This document shows positions 61,762-64,000 of a stretch of 64,000 nt of DNA, in pieces (positions within the stretch are counted from its first letter, which is position 1; every line of letters begins with the position of its first letter). This DNA is from Paraburkholderia largidicola. Lineage in GTDB: Bacteria; Pseudomonadota; Gammaproteobacteria; Burkholderiales; Burkholderiaceae. The stretch is from NCBI RefSeq assembly GCF_013426895.1, contig NZ_AP023175.1:1116001-1180000 (forward strand), read 5' to 3'. The translations under genes and the position numbers were made by a program. A model generated the notes under the pieces. The model ran no database searches. It was not told the DNA's origin and saw only the letters and a list, made by a program, of their open reading frames with translations.

Positions 61762-62408
61762 TGAACACTTCCGCTCAATCTCCGCAGATCGCGCTGTCGA
61801 CGCTGACGCCGGGCTTCACTGACCCTGTGCACGACACCCAATCCGTGTTCCGCACGCTGCTCGATACGCTGTCGCGTCCGGGCAAGATCGGCACGATCGA
61901 CAATGTCTTGCCTGCATCCCGCAGCGACGCGCGCAACACGCTGCCGCACGCGCGCGCCGATCTCGCCGCGTTTGCCGCGCTGCTCGCGCTGTGCGACTAC
62001 TCGACGCCCGTCTGGCTCGCGCAGCCCGACGCCGTGCTCGGCTCCGCGTTGCGCTTTCACACGGGCGCGCCGCTCGTCGACGAACCGCAAGACGCCGCCT
62101 TCGCCTATGTCCACGACGCGAGCACGTTGCCGCCGCTGTCGTGCTTCGCGCTCGGCGAGCCGGAAACGCCGGAACAATCGGTGACGCTGATCGTGCGCGT
62201 CGATTCCTTGACGCAAGGTTCGCCTGTCGTGTTGCGCGGTCCCGGCATCGAACACACGCACACGATCGCGCCCGCCGGACTGCCCGAGCGCTTCTGGCGC
62301 GAACGCGCCGAACTCGCGCCGCTCTTTCCGTGCGGCATCGACTGTTATCTCGTCTGCGGCGACACGTTGATCGGCTTGCCGCGCACAACCCACGTGGAGC
62401 TCAACTAA
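61761..62408 (+). CDS. phnH: C-P lyase subunit PhnH
   Basis: This 215-residue core subunit has GFTDPVHDTQSVFRTLLDTLSRPGKIGTI at the start, RGPGIEHTHTIAPAGLPERFWRERAELAPLFPCGIDCYLVCGDTLIGLPRTTHVEL at the end, and a region between that is typical of PhnH. It assembles with PhnG, PhnI and PhnJ to load phosphonate onto ribose. It overlaps its neighbours at both ends by single bases, indicating translational coupling. Confidence 0.92.
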   Translation: MNTSAQSPQIALSTLTPGFTDPVHDTQSVFRTLLDTLSRPGKIGTIDNVLPASRSDARNTLPHARADLAAFAALLALCDYSTPVWLAQPDAVLGSALRFHTGAPLVDEPQDAAFAYVHDASTLPPLSCFALGEPETPEQSVTLIVRVDSLTQGSPVVLRGPGIEHTHTIAPAGLPERFWRERAELAPLFPCGIDCYLVCGDTLIGLPRTTHVELN

Positions 62409-63523
62409 TGTACGTTGCCGTCAAAGGTGGAGAGCGCGCGATCGAAGCATCGTGGCGCCTGCTCGACAAGGCACGCCGCGGCGACACGCAGTTCGCCGAA
62501 TTGAGCGTTGCGCAGATTCGTACGCAGCTGCGGCTCGCCGTCGCGCGCGTGATGACGGAAGGCTCCGTCTACGACGAAGAGCTTGCGGCGCTGGCGATCA
62601 AGCAGGCCGCGGGCGATCTCGTCGAGGCGATCTTCCTGTTGCGCGCGTATCGCACGACGCTGCCGCGCTTCGGCTACACGCAGCCCGTCGATACGGAAGA
62701 CATGCGGATCGAACGGCGCATCTCCGCGACCTTCAAGGATGTGCCCGGCGGACAGATGCTCGGCGCGACCTACGACTACACACAGCGTCTGCTCGACTTC
62801 ACGCTGCTGGCCGAAGGTGACGGCGAAAGCGCGCTGAACGTCAAGCGCACCGAACCCGCCGCGCAGGACGCCATGCCACGCGTCGTCTCGCTGCTCGACA
62901 AGGAAGGCCTGATCGAACAGGAGCGCGTATCGGAAGACGCGCCCGAACCCGGCGACCTGTCGCGCGAGCCGTTGTCGTTTCCTGCCAGCCGCGCGACGCG
63001 CCTGCAAAACCTCGCGCGCGGCGATGAAGGCTTCCTGCTCGCAATGGGCTACGCGACGCAACGCGGTTACGCGCACTCGCATCCGTTCGCGGGCGAAATC
63101 CGCTTCGGCACGGTCGCGGTCGAAATGGAACCCGACGAACTGGGCGTTGCCGTCGAGATCGGCGAAATCGACGTCACCGAATGCCAGATGATCAACCAGT
63201 TCGCGGGCAGCAGCGAAGTGCCGCCGACCTTCACGCAAGGCTATGGTCTCGCGTTCGGTCATTCCGAGCGCAAGGCAATGGCGATGGCACTCGTCGATCG
63301 CGCCTTGCGTGCGGAAGAACTCGGCGAAACGATCGGCTCGCCGACGCAGGACGTCGAATTCATGCTGTCGCATAGCGACAACGTCGAAGCGTCGGGCTTC
63401 GTGCAGCATCTGAAACTGCCGCATTACGTCGACTTCCAGTCCGAACTCGAACTCGTGCGACGCTTGCGCGCCAAGCATGCTGCACGCGACGACGACAACG
63501 ATCAACAGGAGCAAGCGGCATGA
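62408..63523 (+). CDS. phnI: C-P lyase subunit PhnI
   Basis: This 371-residue subunit acts as the nucleosidase that attaches phosphonate to the ribose of ATP within the core complex. It begins MYVAVKGGERAIEASWRLLDKARRG, a clear PhnI start. Features include RRISATFKDVPGGQMLGATYDYTQRLLDFTLLAEG, GYATQRGYAHSHPFAGEIRFG and VTECQMINQFAGS. It overlaps phnH by 1 base at its start and phnJ by 4 (ATGA) at its stop. The C-terminus is acidic. Confidence 0.93.
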   Translation: MYVAVKGGERAIEASWRLLDKARRGDTQFAELSVAQIRTQLRLAVARVMTEGSVYDEELAALAIKQAAGDLVEAIFLLRAYRTTLPRFGYTQPVDTEDMRIERRISATFKDVPGGQMLGATYDYTQRLLDFTLLAEGDGESALNVKRTEPAAQDAMPRVVSLLDKEGLIEQERVSEDAPEPGDLSREPLSFPASRATRLQNLARGDEGFLLAMGYATQRGYAHSHPFAGEIRFGTVAVEMEPDELGVAVEIGEIDVTECQMINQFAGSSEVPPTFTQGYGLAFGHSERKAMAMALVDRALRAEELGETIGSPTQDVEFMLSHSDNVEASGFVQHLKLPHYVDFQSELELVRRLRAKHAARDDDNDQQEQAA

Positions 63524-64000
63524 ACGCGCCCGACACGACGATGCAAACGGCCGCGCACGACAGCGCCGCCGAAGGCTACAACTTCGCCTACCTCGACGAA
63601 CAGACCAAGCGCATGATCCGCCGCGCGCTGTTGAAAGCCGTGGCCGTGCCTGGCTATCAGGTGCCGTTCGCGTCGCGCGAAATGCCGTTGCCGTATGGTT
63701 GGGGAACGGGCGGCATTCAGGTGACGGCGTCGATCATCGGGCGCGACGACACGCTCAAGGTGATAGACCAGGGCTCCGACGAAACGACCAACGCGGTCAA
63801 CATTCGCCGCTTCTTCGCGCGTACGACAGGCGTCAACACCACGCGCAAGACGAGCGAAGCGACCATCGTGCAGACGCGTCACCGCATCCCCGAAACGCCG
63901 CTCACCGACAAGCAGATTCTCGTCTATCAGGTGCCGATGCCCGAGCCGCTGTATCGGCTGGAGCCGCGCACGGCCGAATGCAAGAAGCTGCACGCGCTTG
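63520..64000 (+). CDS. phnJ: C-P lyase radical-SAM subunit PhnJ (N-terminal part, cut by window end)
   Basis: The ATG at 63520 lies in the phnI stop region (ATGA). The frame is open to the window end (160 codons). The sequence is the N-terminal part of PhnJ, the radical-SAM enzyme that breaks the carbon-phosphorus bond (NFAYLDEQTKRMIRRALLKAVAVPGYQVPFASREMPLPYGWGTGGIQ, then DQGSDETTNAVNIRRFF). The catalytic cysteines, which lie towards the C-terminus, are beyond the window. Confidence 0.92.
   Translation, partial: MNAPDTTMQTAAHDSAAEGYNFAYLDEQTKRMIRRALLKAVAVPGYQVPFASREMPLPYGWGTGGIQVTASIIGRDDTLKVIDQGSDETTNAVNIRRFFARTTGVNTTRKTSEATIVQTRHRIPETPLTDKQILVYQVPMPEPLYRLEPRTAECKKLHAL

Overview
The window is GC-rich DNA from a betaproteobacterium of the Burkholderia sensu lato group, most likely Paraburkholderia or Caballeronia. 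This is inferred from the gene content: flhDC, a ceo/bpe-type llpE-RND efflux operon with a divergent LysR gene, a 1.6-kilo-residue NAD-glutamate dehydrogenase, an acoXABC-lipA acetoin cluster with acoR, DUF4148 and DUF2917 proteins, and a C-P lyase operon. No rRNA, tRNA, CRISPR array or prophage was seen. It reads as ordinary chromosome with a metabolic and accessory flavour.

Layout. 0.2-3 kb: YeeE/TsuA-type sulfur transporter, then the flagellar master regulator flhDC behind a 0.5-kb upstream region. 3-4.4 kb: mntH. 5.3-13.5 kb: multidrug efflux operon llpE-bpeE-bpeF-oprC (minus strand) with its divergent LysR regulator. 13.7-22.6 kb: DUF4148 protein, a 22-codon ORF, nucleoside permease-like protein, CDF cation transporter, selD and the large glutamate dehydrogenase. 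23-29.8 kb: a Fap-like surface-fibre locus with a coiled-coil/beta-barrel outer-membrane protein, a periplasmic C39 peptidase, two proteins carrying a double-glycine leader-like motif, and two tandem 409-residue Gly-rich secreted proteins. 30.5-35.4 kb: alpha/beta hydrolase, M14 carboxypeptidase-like protein and phnCDE. 36.2-42.3 kb: EamA transporter, MocR regulator and gabT/gabD. 43.1-50.9 kb: lipA-acoC-acoB-acoA-acoX with divergent acoR. 50.9-53 kb: WYL regulator, ABM monooxygenase, a 50-codon ORF and a DUF2917 protein. 53.2-55.1 kb: an IS481-family element inside a repeat. 55.2-58.9 kb: pcaF, its IclR regulator and an M20 amidohydrolase. 59-64 kb: phnN, a DUF1045 gene and phnF, divergent from phnGHIJ; phnJ runs off the window.

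Two features stand out. First, five copies of a roughly 657-bp non-coding element (4581, 35451, 40130, 42366 and 53181) lie only in intergenic gaps. Each is a nested inverted repeat that starts and ends with the same 34-nt hairpin (15-bp stem, 4-nt loop) and has a second 28-bp inverted repeat near its centre. The copies occur in both orientations. One separates gabT from gabD, and one carries an IS481-type element inserted exactly in the loop of its terminal hairpin. Second, the 23-30 kb locus resembles a diverged functional-amyloid (Fap) system in which a periplasmic C39 peptidase sits between two exported proteins bearing a bacteriocin-leader-like LDxxRGG site.

Functional links. phnCDE (phosphonate uptake) and phnFGHIJ/phnN/DUF1045 (C-P lyase) form one pathway split over 26 kb. 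gabT, gabD and glutamate dehydrogenase feed 4-aminobutyrate nitrogen and carbon into glutamate, 2-oxoglutarate and succinate. The aco cluster has a clear sigma-54 promoter and probable AcoR sites, and that promoter implies that acoX starts at a GTG about 24 codons downstream of the longest ORF start. All calls come from reading the sequence; no searches were run.
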